This document shows positions 1-13,837 of a stretch of 64,000 nt of DNA, piece by piece. Source of the stretch: Setoptus koraiensis (taxonomy: Eukaryota > Arthropoda); the NCBI GenBank assembly GCA_048013815.1, contig CM106585.1, positions 18,352,001 through 18,416,000 on the forward strand. The letters run 5' to 3'. Made by a program: the position numbers and the translations under genes. The notes under the pieces are model-generated. The model searched no databases, had not been told where the DNA came from, and saw nothing but the letters and a program-made list of their open reading frames with translations. Position 1 is the first letter of the stretch, and every line of letters begins with the position of its first letter.

Positions 1-843
1 ACGGCGAATGTCGCGGGTCGTGTAGCGAGGGCGTGACCAGGCTTGCGCCCGCTTGGCCTTGCCCGCCGACAGCCGACAGCCGCTCGAATGGCTGCCGAAC
101 GCAACGTTACGTCACGCTCTTGACACTTGTCGACAAGCAGCCGCAGGAGTGCATCTGCAAACAAGCGGCCATTATTATTTGTTGGCACTGCTTATTATGC
201 AATGGCCAGTGTCAGCCATCATGCAAAATTGCATAATAAGCAGAGGCTTGCAGGCGAGTATGAGCACAAGCAGCCAGCTCAGATGCGGCTCACAGGTAAA
301 TATAGAATCAGGTGATTCATTGTGCCGGCCACGAACACACACAACAGAGAAGATTCGTTGCCAACAACTGCTGCGTTCCAAGTTCGAACGTTCCAAGTTC
401 GAATGCGCTCACAAAGAACAAAATTAATTCTTTTCCTCGACGACACGCCAGCCATTTAAGCCATTCGAACAACAAGTTGCAACTCGCTCAAGTCTTGCCA
501 CTTCCTCTTCATCATCAGCACACAGTTTCTCTGTCAACCGGCCTGTCAACTGGTGTGCGTGTGTGTGTGCGTGTGTCAGGTGCCCGCAACAAACGCTTCT
601 GGGCCACCCATTGGCATTGCGCAACTTGCGGAGCTTGTTTCGAGTCGCTTCTTGGCGTCACTTCATTTGAATATCGCCCATTCATAGGCTGCCGTTCATG
701 CGCTGCGTTCATCTCACATTCATCTCACTCATGACGCTCGGCCCGCGGCCCGCATCCGTCGCGGTCCCGCGCGGTCGGTCGACTGTCGGGACAGCGACAG
801 ATGCGGACAGTGCACTCCGACGGTCGCAGTCCGACTTCGCACT

Positions 844-928
844 ACACTCCGCACAACACCCCACACAACACTCCGCACAACACCCCGCACAACACTCCAG
901 ACAACACCCCGAACAACACAACACTCCG
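844..928. repeat. 12-bp tandem repeat, about 7 copies
   Basis: Units alternate between ACACTCCGCACA and ACACCCCGCACA with small changes. The array is noncoding. The frames reading through it are repetitive peptides (NTPHNTPH-like) and not genes. Confidence 0.85.
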
Positions 929-2150
929 CACAGCCGCACCGGCTGCTCGGCGCGGGCCCGGCCCGGCCCGCCCACCTATCGCGTAGCAACCAGTGGCGTC
1001 TCCAAGCGGCTCGTTGGCGACTCACTGACCCGACTTGTCGCAAATGTCTCGTCGCAATCTGCAATTGCGTGCCGATGCGGGCAACTTCAGCTAACAAGTC
1101 CGAAGCCATGTTCGGCCGGATCTTTGCCACAAAACTTGTCGCGCTGTCAGCTGGCTGCGGTCGGCGCGGTCGGGCCGCGGCCGGCCTGACCCGAGGTCGG
1201 TCTGGTTTGAGGCGGCGGCCGGTCTGCTCGGGCCGGCCCCAGCTCTCAGAGCTGAGCTCATGTTGCCAAGACGAACAATGGGCGCCGATTTCGGCGTCAT
1301 CCAGCGGCCAGAGGGAAATTCGAGATGTCACACGATATTTGTCGGCGTGCCAATCGGCGCAAAAGTTGTTGCTGGGTCTGCGCTGCACAATCTAAACGGC
1401 CGAAACATTTTGTATTCTTTTCGGCCGCTCGATGGGCACTCGCACGACAAGAATACCAACTACATAGTGTTGCGCAATCGGTTCGGTGGCCATTGTTGTT
1501 GTTTGTTGGCTGGCGACGGAGAAAGTGAGCCAGCGGAGAGCAAACGGTGAGAGTTGCTCCGCTTCTGGCCACTTTTTCTCGCGCCCAAATGCATAATACT
1601 GGCAGCAGTTAGACGCCAGGTGAGCTGGTGAGCTGCCTGTGTGATACATGTGATTTTTGGATTTTGGCGCCGAAATTCATCAGCCAATTCATTACTTTCA
1701 TCGCACAAAAATGGGCCAACCAGACACAATCTCTGTCGGGTCGCACAAGCGCTGGTTAGACAATGGCGTGGAGCTATTTCCCTTCTCATGCGACCAGTGC
1801 TCGGCATCGCCGTAAACGGTTCAAGCAATCACAAGAGTTCGTGTCGCCGCAACAGCAGCAACAACACCACCGACAGCACCAACAACAGCGACAACACCGG
1901 CAACAACAGCAACGACAACAACAACAACAATCGAGTCTCACATTCATTTTGTGTGTCATCATCATTAGCGGTGGCGCAAGTGGTAGTAAAAGTAGCGACC
2001 ACCGGCGCACCGTTAATAGTTGACACAGTTGCTGCGATGTTGCGCAATTGCGTGGCTTTGCAGCAGTGTCACACAGAGTGACAACGAGAGACGCGCAAAG
2101 ACCAAAGTCGCAGTCACTCACAGTCAGAGTTGACAGTTGCCTTTTGACAG

Positions 2151-2212
2151 CAGTCAGCTGACCAGTGACAGACGCAGTCAGCTGACCAGTGACAGGCACA
2201 GTCAGCTGACGG
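2151..2212. repeat. 24-bp tandem repeat, about 2.6 copies
   Basis: Copies start at 2151, 2175 and 2199. Each begins CAGTCAGCTGACCAGTGACA, and the third is partial. The core CAGTCAGCTGAC contains the E-box CAGCTG. Confidence 0.85.
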
Positions 2213-2636
2213 TGGCCGGTCGGCGGGCCAGCCAGCCAGACAGTGTCGGCTGGCAAGATATGTAATGAGAGAGAGCCAGAGTCATCATTAGCCGGCACGG
2301 CGACAGTGTCGGTGATTGCTGTGGCACGCAACGCAACTGACGCAACGGCGCGGTGTCATCAGCGCCGGGCCGGCCACTCACCTGGCGGCCAGTGGCGGCT
2401 ACCCGGCGACTAACAGGCCACTGACAGGCGGCCAACGGCTAACAAGCTCCGCTCTAGCGTCTTGTCTTGTTATCCCTGGCCACTACTGGTCTCGCCATAA
2501 TGGTCTTGCCACTGGTCACCTAGTGGCAAGTGGCTACAGCAGTAGCAAAGTATTGCAGCATATATGTAAGCTGCTAGTCACAAGCGGCGAGTAACTAGCG
2601 GCAGCACACATTGAGCAGCAAATGAGCGGCCAGCAA

Positions 2637-2701
2637 CTGTCTTGGCGCAACTGTCTTGGCGCAACTATCGTGGCGCAACTATTTCGGCGCAAGTGTCTTG
2701 G
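2637..2701. repeat. about 16-bp tandem repeat, 4 degenerate copies
   Basis: The unit resembles TCTTGGCGCAACTG, with the GGCGCAA core repeated four times. It is not in a coding region. The 16-bp array at 10661-10740 has a similar GCAAC-containing unit. Confidence 0.7.
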
Positions 2702-3262
2702 CAAGCCAGTGACATAACAAGCGGCTATGCTGTTTTAACGCTAATGATTCCCATGATGCAATAAATTAATTCATTCATTATGAGCAGCGAGCCAGCAGCA
2801 GCAGCAGCTGATTTGAGTGGCGTCCAACATCCATCAGACAATGTCCTTTGTGCGACGCCAGCAGCAGCCAAGCCGACAACAGTGGTGCCGGTGGTTGTTG
2901 TTTGTTGCGCAATCACATCGGGCCAACGGTTCACACGATAACTAACCAACTGGCTGGCTAATTCACTGGCTGGCCAACTTGCAACAACAACATCTTTTGT
3001 TGTTGATTGAGCAAGCTCACGCTCGCCGGCCATTTCGCCTGGGCCGTGTCGCTGGCCACCAAACACACCGTTCACATAATAGATTCACGATCAGTATTTT
3101 TATATATTTTTATATGATTTATGTGTGTGTGTGTGTGCGTTCATTACAGGCTGTAATTAGCCGCGGCGCCCTCTGGCGACCAGGTGCGCCGAAACGAGCC
3201 ATCTGGTGTCGATGTGGTGTGTTAATTATTATTAAAACTGTCGTCTCTATCCACTGTCGTAT

Positions 3263-3288
3263 TGTGTGTGTGTGTGTGTGTGTGTGTG
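3263..3288. repeat. (TG)13 microsatellite
   Basis: This is an uninterrupted TG dinucleotide run. A shorter one lies at about 3120-3139. Confidence 0.95.
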
Positions 3289-3622
3289 AATCGGCCCAGT
3301 TGCTGCGGGCCAATTATCGGAGTGCCAAATGGATGGGCCAGACGTTGTTGTCGTGACCGTTGTTGTCACTGTTCGGGCGAGCGAGCGGGCAAACAAAATT
3401 GGCAAGTGTCAAATGAAGTGTTTATTGGCGCCCAATCAGTTGGCTAATTATAGCTGCTCACAGCTCAACAAAACAACTGCTGCTCTATATTATCCGCACC
3501 GTCGTATACACTCACCAATGGGCCAATTATCGTCGGCCGGCTGTCGCAGGCCGGCCGGCGAGACGCTTGTCGGTGTTACGTCGTGCGTAACAACCTCTCA
3601 AAATTGTCCGCCGGACAGGTGA

Positions 3623-3654
<32 letters not shown>

Positions 3655-4044
3655 TCGCTGTTGTTACGTTGTCGCCAGCGCGCATTGGCCAGCCAGCAGC
3701 GCACACAGACAGATTATCTCAGTTGACCAGGTTAAGTCGACTATGACGCAACCCACTGACAACTCACCTGTGCTGTGCAGCGGCCTGCCTAACTGCGCAA
3801 CACAGGCGATAGGCAATATCAGCTGGTCGGCTCAATACCGTCACCTGGTCTGGCTGTCAGTTGGTCTGGCCGACAGTGTGCGTCTGAAAAATATCTGCAA
3901 GCTCCATTGCGCAATGTGAGGCTAATTGATTTGACAGCGTTATAATTAGGGGCTGCGTTGCACACGCACACAAACAAAAATTAGATTAATATCACACGCA
4001 CACTCACGTTGACATCTCACTGGATGTGTCGCTCTTGTTTCGCC

Positions 4045-4170
4045 CGGTAGTTGCCCGGTAGTTGCTGGTGGTTGCTGGTAGTTGCTCGCTAGTCGCTCGC
4101 TGGTCTCTCGGCAGTTGCCCGGTGGTTGCTGGTAGTTGATGGTAGTTGCTGGTAGTTGCTCTGGTTGTTG
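4045..4170. repeat. 9-10-bp degenerate minisatellite (GGTAGTTGCT-like)
   Basis: Variants of GGTAGTTGCT, GGTGGTTGCT and CGGTAGTTGC repeat about a dozen times. Read on the minus strand it gives an NYQQPPATT-like peptide. That open frame has no other protein-like features, so I treat it as repeat DNA. Confidence 0.75.
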
Positions 4171-4396
4171 TTTGGTGGTTGTCAATCGAAACGGGATAAA
4201 CGAGCGGAAAATAGAGAGCGTGGGAACAAACGCACACACACTGATAATTAACCAAAACTCTCCCAGACAGGCACACCCTTTGACGCATATCCCGAATCTC
4301 GACTAATCTCATTCAATTCTCTCCTGTCTTCCCGTCCGCACCCTGGCCATCCCCCGGAAACCCGCCATCCGGCGATACCCATAACGCGATGCCCGT

Positions 4397-4458
4397 GATC
4401 CGGTACCCACAATCCGATGCCCATAACACGGTGATCCGGTACCCACAATGCGATACCC
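4397..4458. repeat. direct repeat just upstream of the first recognised receptor exon
   Basis: Two near-identical copies begin with GATCCGGTACCCACAAT at 4397 and about 4432, among shorter GATACCC/GATGCCC variants. They fall in the same open frame as the exon beginning at 4501 but read as repeat peptide. I place them in the intron, before an acceptor preceded by ACTAATC, a good branch-point match. Confidence 0.7.
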
Positions 4459-4500
4459 GTGGCGTCACACCGCACACATTTGCACTAATCAACAATGCAG

Positions 4501-5925
4501 CCTCTGGACAGCCGCAGCAGCAGCAGCTGCCCGGCACGGGCAACAACCCGGACGTGGTGCAAGTGAGAGGTCTCGTGGGCCGGGACAGTGTGTCGTTGCC
4601 GTGCTACGTGGACACAAAAAATTGTGGCGACGTCTATTACATAACCTGGACAAAGCTACAGCAATCGCAGCCCGCCCAGACCGCACCGGGTAGGGGCGCG
4701 GCGCCCTCGGCGGGCGGCCCGGCAGCGCAGCAGTCGAAGCAGTCGACCGAAATGAGCCGCAGTAGCGGCGGCACTGGTAGCGGTCATCATCATCCGTCCA
4801 ATCAGCAGCAGCAGCAATCCACAACCGGCAGCACGCCCACCACCTGGTCCAGGGTATACCTTTATACGGGCAGCGACCTGGTGGGGGGCAACAACAAGCA
4901 GACGGGCGCCAGTCAGAAGGCGCTGGGCGATTTGACGGGCCGGGCAACATTTTACATGGTAAACAGTGGCCTCAGCAACAACATCAACGACAATGATAAT
5001 GACAGCGACGCCCCCCGAACTAACCACCGGCCCGACAACACGAACAGCAGCACCGAAATGGGCGTGGAGCCGGGTGCCGCAGCCGGCCAGAGTGGCGGCC
5101 CCACCGGACAGTATGCACATACGGCGCGCCTAGTGATACGGCAGCCAAAATTAACTGATCAGTCAATGTACAAATGCGATATTACCTACGTCCAGGGCAA
5201 ATGCCCCAGCATTACCCAGATACAGCTAGAGATGATGTCTCTGCCCGACAAGGCGCTCATTCTGCACAACACGCCCACCCATCAGCCCGACGAAACCCAG
5301 GACAACGAGCTCATAGGGCCCTACAACGAGGGCGAACCCCTCAAATTGTCCTGTCTAGTCTATGGCGGTAAACCGCAACCGCGCGTCTATTGGCGCAAAA
5401 TTGACGCGCTCGGTCAAATGATAAACTTGCAACCGGCCCGAATTGCCTATTTGAACGGGCCGCAGTCGTCTGGCGCGGTCGCGGACTCAACTAACAAGAA
5501 CCACTATCACCACAACCACCAACAGCAGCCTTACATACAGGTGGACCTCAATGTCACCCTGACGCTGGCGGATCTGGGCGCCAAATTTGAGTGTCACGTG
5601 GAGCACGAGGCCATAGCAAAGCCGGCGGCCACCGTGAGGGCGCTGTCAATTAGCGACGACGACGACGAGCTCGGCGACGCGCCCGTGCCGCGGTCTCAGC
5701 CGCACCAATCGGACGGCCACCGGGATCAATTGTCGGCGCTCAACCGATTGACCGCAGCGCCACCGCCCACAGCAAGTGCCGGCAACTCGTTCGAGGAATC
5801 CCGACAACGCGACGCGGACACTCTGGCTGAGCTGCTCGCCAAGGCCGACGAGGCCTCCGACCAGGTGATTGGGGCGCCAGAAGCGGGCCGGCTTCTGGAC
5901 GCGCACGTCTACATCGATCTGAACG
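4501..5925 (+). CDS. Sidestep-like receptor, exon 1 of the model: Ig1 and Ig2
   Basis: The acceptor AG is at 4499-4500 after ACTAATC. The donor is CG|GTAAG at 5926. Ig1 runs from SVSLPCYVDTKNCGD to the YKC motif in SMYKCDITYVQGKC, with a long Gly/Ser/His/Gln-rich insert between its strands. Ig2 carries GPYNEGEPLKLSCLVYGGK and closes at KFECHVEHEA. The last part (about 5640-5900) is an acidic linker. The exon starts and ends in phase 1. Confidence 0.78.
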
Positions 5926-8900
5926 GTAAGCCTCTGCTGCAACTCCCGCGACTCCCGCGACTCCGCAACTCCCGCAACTCCCACAACTATCGTAGCTCCC
6001 CAACTCCCCCAACTCCCAACCAGCGAGCCTTGTCTTTAAGTTGTCTTTTAGGGCCGGTAATTAGCGGGCCGGCGATCAGTTAATTGCTGGCGCGGTGAGC
6101 GGTCGGTGCACACAATTTCTCGCTCGTTGTTGTGTTTGCATATTTAATCATGATTAATGACGCAACAGACGACGACGACGACGAGCCAACTAACGGCAAT
6201 CGGGCAAATATAATAAATATAACATATAGTAAATAAATATAAAAATTTTGGCCTAGCCGCCAGATTGCGCACAAACCGGCTGAAGGCGGCCGCTCGGGCA
6301 CGTCGGTCGGCTCGGCGAATCTGGTTCGTTTGGCGGGACAGTTTGTTGCGAGTTGCTGACCGCACGCTGGCTGCTGTTGCGGCCAGTACCGTCGCAACCA
6401 GAGCAATGGGCAATAACGGCCTGGCATTCGCGCCACGATTAAAATAGTTTCGCTTGAGACAACAACAACAGTTTGCAAACAATGTATTGCATAATTATCC
6501 GCCACTGTTCATTGTTATCAATTAATCAGCGCTGACAGCCTCGGCGGGGCATTGTTGGCGCCGTCGTTGTTGCCGTTGTTGGCGCCGTCGTTGTTGCTGT
6601 CGTTGTTGCCGTCGTCGTTGTTGCTGTCGTTGTTGTTGTTGGCACCGTCGCTGTCGGGGTGGCCGGCAATTGTTGTTGTCATTTAAGCCGCCAGCCATGA
6701 ATGCCCACGAATGAACTCGCCGTTATTACTCACCTTTATTGCGTAATCGCCAGTGCTGTTGTTGTCGTCTCACACACCATTACAGAGCGGCTAGTTAGCG
6801 AGCCCGCTCGCCGACCGCAACGGTCAGATGCAATTAGCGAGTCTCCCACAAGGGCCGACCAAACAACCGATTCTATCAAAACGTTCACTCGCTCGCTTGC
6901 CCGCTCCGACCGTCCGCTCTCGCAAGTGTCCTCTCTGTCCGCTTGTTGGCTCTCTGTCGCTCTGTCGCCCTGTCGCCTCGGCCCGAGTCGTTGCTCAGGC
7001 CCGAGTCGCTCGCCCGGCCCGAGTCGCTGCGCCGGCCCGGGCCGCTCGCCCGGCGCCGACCAATCAACTGGCTAACTAACCTTAATTAAAATTCATGCCC
7101 ACAACTGCCGCCGCTATCATCATCTTGTCACTAACTGCCATTATCATTACGAATCGCTTTAATTGTCTCTCTCTCTCTCTCTCCGCTGCCAATCTCAATA
7201 ATCACGCCAATTGCGACAATCACGACAATCACAATGGACGACGCAATGGTCACATTGGCAAACATCGAATGTGCACGCCATCGCGCAATTGTGCACTTTA
7301 CCTGCGCTCGACAAACACTCTAAATCATGGCAACCGCTCCACAATCAACGCTGACTTGCCGACGCATCGTGTGCCGGACTGCCGCGAATGACCGCGTCGC
7401 CCGCGAATGACCGCCGGACCCGCAAACGACCGCCGGACCCGCAAACGACCGCGACGCCGCATACGCCGCACAATGACAATCGCGACAATAATCTACAGTG
7501 GGCGTGTCGTCCGTGGACCTGATCGTGGGCAGGGGTGCGCAGCAATTGCGCGAGGGCGACCTCGTCGAATTGGAGTGCGTCGCCTACTCAAGCAAGCCAG
7601 CAGCCAACATTACCTGGTTCAACGGGTAAGTATGCCGCCCCTTCGCGCACCCGAGTGGGGCATTTTCGCAGCCCGTGCTACCCGATTATAGGGCCCGACC
7701 ATAAGCCGACTGATAGTCGGACTGTTGGCCAGACTACTGGCCCGACCATTAGCCCACTGATAGTCGGGTAGCATGCCCGTTGACAGCACTTCCGGTCAAC
7801 CAACACATCACAACTGACGCTTTCATTCAATTCGTATTCAATTCATTTAAATACACAAATGCAGATCGCAAGCCCTGGACTCGGCGCAATTCAACAAACT
7901 AATGAGGTCGCAGCTGGAATTAAATGGCGACTCCACCGTCAACACGCACTCCTATCTGGAGCTCAGGCTGACCCGCTACGACCACCGGGCCCAGATCCAG
8001 TGTCAAGCGCACAATGCCGTCATGGAGCGCCCCCTGGCGAAGATCCTCGAGCTGCGAGTTCAGCGTAAGTGACATAATCGCACCATTTTTGCAATTGTTG
8101 TTTGATTTGCAATTTTTTCATTCAATATTTTTCCATTTGCATATATGCATCTCATCCCATATATACCCGATATATACCCGATATATGCCCGATATATACC
8201 CGATATATGCCCGATATATACCCAACATACACCTGCGCAGACGCGCCCGTTGTCAGCATGGAGCCGAGCGCCGGCGTGCGCATAAACGAGACCGGAAGTG
8301 AGATGTTGTCGCCCTCGAGCGGCCCGAATGCGGCCGCGGCCGGCGGCTTCAATGGCCAATCTGTGGTGCAAATCTATTGTGTATATCAGGCAAATCCTAG
8401 CGAATTGCTGCAAAACAACGACTCGGTCAGGTGGTTCAAGAACGATCAACCGCTCATTTTGGACCAGCCGCAATCGTCGCTGGATCTGGGGCCCGCGAGA
8501 CAGCACGACTACGTTGGCTCCAAATACGTGCAACTGACCACGGCCAACGGGTACCCGATGCTGATAATAAAGCGGCCCAGCCGCGACGATTCGGGCCTGT
8601 ACGATTGTCAGGTCGAGAATCAGATTGGCCGCTCGCCGCGGCTAGATTCGCGCCAATCTTGCCAAGTTCAAATTCAGTTCCGGCCAGTTGTGCGTCTGCG
8701 CGCATTTAAATTAGCTGCTGGCGGCGGCGGCGGTGGCGCCAAGCCAGCGACGGCGCCAAGTGGCGCGATGGTGAGTGGCCACAATCAATTGGCGGGCGCG
8801 GCGGGCGATTACGATCAACAAATTCTGGCCACACTGTCGGCCGCAACAGCGGGCCGGCCGGGCGCGGACGTGCCCGACGGCAATTATCGGGCCGGCAGCC

Positions 8901-11900
8901 ACAACGAGCTGGACGTGAGCGCGGACATTGTGCACGAGGGCGACAATTTGCTGCTGGTGTGCGACACGCTAGAGGCCGAGCCCAACCAAATAAACAAATA
9001 TTATTGGTACAAGTGGCAGTGGCGACATCAGCAGCAACAACAACAGCAAGAGACGCAATCGTCAAAGTCGGACAATTGGTCGTTCCTGGCGGCGGCCACA
9101 ACCGACCAACCGGAAGTGGCAACAACGAGCGCGCCCGCCGCCGCCGGACAGCCTGTGCTGGTGCGCACACTAATGGACGAAACCTACACGAGATGGTATC
9201 TCATGGCCAATATGAGCCGCTCTCAGAACGCCAATTACTCTTGCGCGGCCGCCAACCTGCTCGGGCCGGGCCCGACCAACCTGGCCGACGCTTCGACACT
9301 GGCCGTGGTGGTCAGTCACAAGCCAGGTGAGCCATTAACTGCATGCTATTACCGACATATTTATATATACTTTTATACACGCTACGCAGCAGGTATATCC
9401 ACTGCACTTGCGGCCGATAATCGGCCGTTTATTATCATTTGGCGCGCATTATGTAATATTACGTTATAGCGGCCGGCGATTATCCGCTAATCTGTGTGTG
9501 CGGCGCAGATAAGAGCCGGGCCGGGCCGGCCGCTCGGCGCACAATTGAAATCTCCGCTGGCGGCCACGTCGGTTCGTAATGGCCGACTGTTTGCTCGCCC
9601 AGTTTGTGTTTATCTAAGGTATTTACGGGAGTCAATATTGGGCCGCCATGAGCAAACAGCGGCGACACTGGCAATTATCTCGGCTGCGGGGCCCGTGCGC
9701 GTCGGGTACGCACACAGCCCGGCCCTTTGTCCGCGGGCGCGACTCGGTCCGCCGGGCACGGGGGAGGGGGGGGGGCGAGCGCGAGATTGATCAGAGTAAC
9801 AGATAGCGCTGCATTATATCAAGTCCATATATCACGAGATGAATAACTTGAGTAGTGTGGCAATTGTCGCGCCACAATTCAATTGGCGCAGCCGGCTGAC
9901 GGCAGGGGCATCCCGTGCCGGCGGCCCGTACTTTTGTTGTATCGCTTTTGTAGCGCATACATCATATTCGCGGCTGGCCATTTGGCGGGGCCCGTGTGTA
10001 GCCAGTTCGGTCTGGCTGCCGGGCATTTACCCGACAATTGGGCGACTCGGCAGCTCGGGCCACTCGGCAGCTCGGGCGACTTGGCAATTGGACAGCTCGG
10101 CAATTGGGCGACTCGGGAATTCAATTCGGGCATTCCGGCCGGCCCGGTCTGTGTGTGGGCCCGGCCCGTGTGACGCAACGTCGCGCAACGCCAGATAGCG
10201 GCCAGACAGATCCATCACCATCGCGCGATTGTCAACAATGACTGGTGCCCATATCAATATAAACATACCCTCACGTACACATTACAGTGGCATATATTAA
10301 TATTGTTTGTGTTGCTGTCACAAAGACACTATATTGCTCGCGCCGTATATTGGCATTGTTGGGCCCCAACTGCGGCGCTCGCACTAAAACGCTTAGAGTG
10401 CAACGGTTAGACCCGAACTTAAGACGACTAGACTCTAGTCACTAGAGGTAGTCTTACATAGACGGCAGCAGTTACGTAAGCTGACGCGCGCAGCTTACGT
10501 AACTCGCGCTAACCGAGGCGCAGTTGACAAGTTGTGTCACACACGTTGCAGCAAAAGCCAATAATGTGTGCGCCGCCATCCGCCAGCCGCCATCCACTTC
10601 CGGCCGCTCAGATGAAGCGCATAAACGCGCTTATTGCGCAACACTCACACATTATGCCCCTATCATATTATGCAACTATCGTATTGTGCAACTATCGTGT
10701 TGTGCAACTATCGTGTTGTGCAACTATCGTGTTATGTAACTTGCTCTCTGTGGCTCTGTGATGGTGGCGCTACCTACGCACGCTGGTGTCACCGGCCTCG
10801 CACTGGTCGGAAACGGATATTCACCCGTGAACCGGCCGCGCTTATTACACACATGTATCACACGAGATTACTAGCTGCATATGATGCGCCGCTGTGCCGG
10901 CCGAACGGGCGCGAAAGGGGCCACATCGGGCCGACAATTAGCCGCCCGGCTGCTGCGATTGCATCTAACCCCGTGACTCAATATTATTGAGTCAATAATG
11001 ACGCGGCCCGGCCCGATGAAATCGCGCGATGCCAGAGCGGCGCCAAACAGGCCCGTTGCAATGCAAACAACGGGGGCCACTCGGCCTATCTATCATCTGT
11101 GATGACTGTGTCTATCTGTGCTAACTGATCAAATCAAACTGGCGCCCGACCCGTTTGGGCGCTGCGCCCGCCCGGCTACCGAGCGACAGCCAGGCGACAC
11201 ACATCTACGTATATTCATTCCCGGCCCCAATTTATCTCCGCAGAGCCCGACCGTCGAATAGCCCGAGCACCGGGCAGCCCGCGGATCGCGCAGCCCGAGC
11301 GTCAAACGGCCCGAGAATCGCACCGCGGCCAATTCGGCTGTCATGCAATCCGAATCGCATCGGCCAGCCATGGCCAGAGGCGAGATGGCTTGATAGATTG
11401 TTTTTGCGTTGATGCTGGCCAAACTAATGCCGCCGAGCTAATGTTGTCGCTGGCGTTGGGGCCACTTGTTTACGGATATCTTGTTACTTGTTATAATTTG
11501 TCGTGCCGAGCGTGCCAGCACTGGCTCTCGGGCGACCATTCGGATGCGACGGGGGGATCAGACAAACTCATGGCAACAAGGCGAGCGGCCTATGCGGATT
11601 ATGTGCCGTTCGGCTGGCTTAACGCGGCACCTCGTCGTAGCTGGCTGTCCGGCTTGAATGGCGAGACGCGCTCGGGGCGCCGCTTTCGGAATGACCGGGC
11701 CACGGGCAGTCGCTCCGTTTGTCCGCCTCCGAATCGATTTGTGCGCCGAGCGGCTCATCTGGCTCAGCGGACTCCCTTAAACTGTGTCACGGAGAGGGCC
11801 CGGGGGTCAGCCGCCGATCGGCCATTCTATGAACTGTTCTCGTGCAGCGCCAGCTCGTGCAGTGCCAGCGTGGGCCACTTGTGTTGCGCGGATATTGTGT

Positions 11901-13800
11901 AATTGGCTGGCAGTGATTTTGATTGCAATTTGATCGAAATAAATCATCAATAAAATGATGAATTGGCTTTATCTGGCTGTGCCCTGTGCGGCGCAGTTGT
12001 TGGCCTGGCCGTTGGCCGGGCTGTTGATGTGGGGGCGCCGGCGCTGGCAGCGCCACCGCGCCGACAAGTGGCGCAGCGGCCGCTGTCGCCACTATCTGTC
12101 TGGCATGTGATGAGCTGTTTTGCGCGCCGCCAACGGGCCGCAACGACCCGACCCAAAATCGCTGCGCTGTGCCGCGTTGGTGCGCCGCTCGGGCACAGTG
12201 CCCAAACTTTGGACTGCAAAGATGCTGCTCGCGCGCACACAAAACAACTGGCCAAGATTGATGCCGGGCCCCCCAAATGAGCCAAGCGAAGGCGAGCCCG
12301 TGGCGAGCTTGCCTCGCTCATTGACGGACGACAAGCAATTAGCCGGTCGTTGTTGCTGAGTGGGCCCCATTCGGCAGACCGTGCCGAATGGCGTGGTGAG
12401 CGCGTGTAAAATGTGTCTATCGAGATAATCTCTGGCTGTTCCGGCCGAATGTGGATTGGTTATATTATGGTGCGATATGAGGCGCACTGCATTGTATCGC
12501 CACTGTAGCGATACAATAATAATGCCCGGCCATGATGAACCGAAATTGGTTGCGCTGCGCCACGTCGGTAACACGTCGTCGCGATCAGCTGCGCAGCATT
12601 GACTAAATTGAATTTGAGGGGCCCCCGCTCTGGGGCGCTGTGAGCCGGTTTGGTCGTTGCGCAAATAACTGTCGAAATGGGACGCGTTGCGATGAAATTT
12701 ATGCCGCTAATCAGTTATTATCATGCGTCAGCATCAGTTGTTATGTGCCGTCATTATTATGTAACCTCACCTTGGGGACGGCCCGTAAAACACTACATAA
12801 ATAACGGGGCCTTGCGCCCGCCGCGACAGACAGACAGCGCGGACACTGCGGACAGAGCGGACTTGGCAAACAGCCGCTAATCTTAGGGAGCCACGCGATG
12901 AGCGTCGTGATTGCCATTTCAGTTCATTGGCGCCATTTCAGTTCATTGGCGCCATTTGTGTCTGCGCAACCGGAAGTGACCTTTGTTTGTCGCCCCATCC
13001 AGCCAACCGAACAAGCGAACAGCAGTGCACACAGAACCCGTTGAGGGCGCAAGCCGGGCCCGAGCGGGATGTAAGTGTGCGCCGCTCGGGCCGGCACAGA
13101 GCCGCTGGCTGGCCCGAAATCGTGACACAGCCAAAAATACTTTTGTTGCCTAACGTGCTCAAGAGGCGCACTTACACTTGGCGAGACGACAAACCGCTCT
13201 AAAACGAAGCCTCTCGATTCGAGAGTCTCCGTCGAAACGCTGGCAAGTTACAGAGGCGACGGGCCCCGCTGTGTCGCACAACTTGTGTGTGATCCGACGC
13301 CAATGTCAATGTTTAATTTGCCAGCTAGCCCGTTTCGAATGTCGATGGCGAGTTTAGTTTAGTGCCAGTGACAGCGCACAATTGATGAATGATGGGGCTA
13401 TCTGGCCAAAAAAGCTCTCAGGGCTCCCTCTAACGATGATCCATGTGACAACAAATATCGCTCGTGGACATGACTGGCTGCAATGGCGCCACTGGTTTGC
13501 ACGAGCTGGCTGCACGTGCTACGCGCTTGTTGACTCAAGCCGACAATGACGTAACGCAACAACAACAGCCTTTTCCAGCTCGTCGTAAATTGTGCGCGCG
13601 CGTGTGTGTGTGTTGAAACACGGCCACAAATCACACAAATATCGCGCACAAAATCAGTGTTATATGAACAGCGGCCCATGTTGTTGTTGGCTCGGTTGTT
13701 GTTTCGGTTGTCGCTGTTGGCTCGGTTGTCGCTGTTAGCTTGGTTGTTGATGTTGCTGCGGTGATGTTGTGACAGGCGCCACCAATTGACAACGACAGCG

Positions 13801-13837
<37 letters not shown>

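Larger units (their letters stand above)
1..4500. other. GC-rich noncoding flank or intron upstream of the Sidestep-like gene
   Basis: No coding region can be supported here. The open frames are short, overlap on both strands and look like translated GC-rich or repeat DNA. The stretch holds several minisatellites and (TG)n and (TTG)n microsatellites, listed separately. The first recognised exon of the receptor gene begins at 4501 in phase 1 and has no signal peptide. A leader exon therefore has to lie in this stretch or left of the window. I could not identify it. Confidence 0.6.

Noticed and set aside
729..1388. Longer minus-strand frame (219 codons) in the 5' flank
   Set aside because: It includes the 12-bp repeat read as VVRGVVWSVV and otherwise Arg/Ala/Pro typical of GC-rich noncoding DNA. 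No motif.
1786..2331. Minus-strand Cys-rich frame (CCCCCRCCCC)
   Set aside because: It is the antisense reading of a CAA/CAG triplet array, not a cysteine-rich toxin or metallothionein.
4004..4312. Minus-strand frame with NYQQPPATT repeats, like a structural protein
   Set aside because: It is the translation of a degenerate 9-10-bp minisatellite, with no leader or non-repeat domain.
10661..10740. CRISPR-like regular repeats
   Set aside because: The 16-bp units are directly adjacent with no spacers, in a eukaryotic intron. It is a minisatellite.
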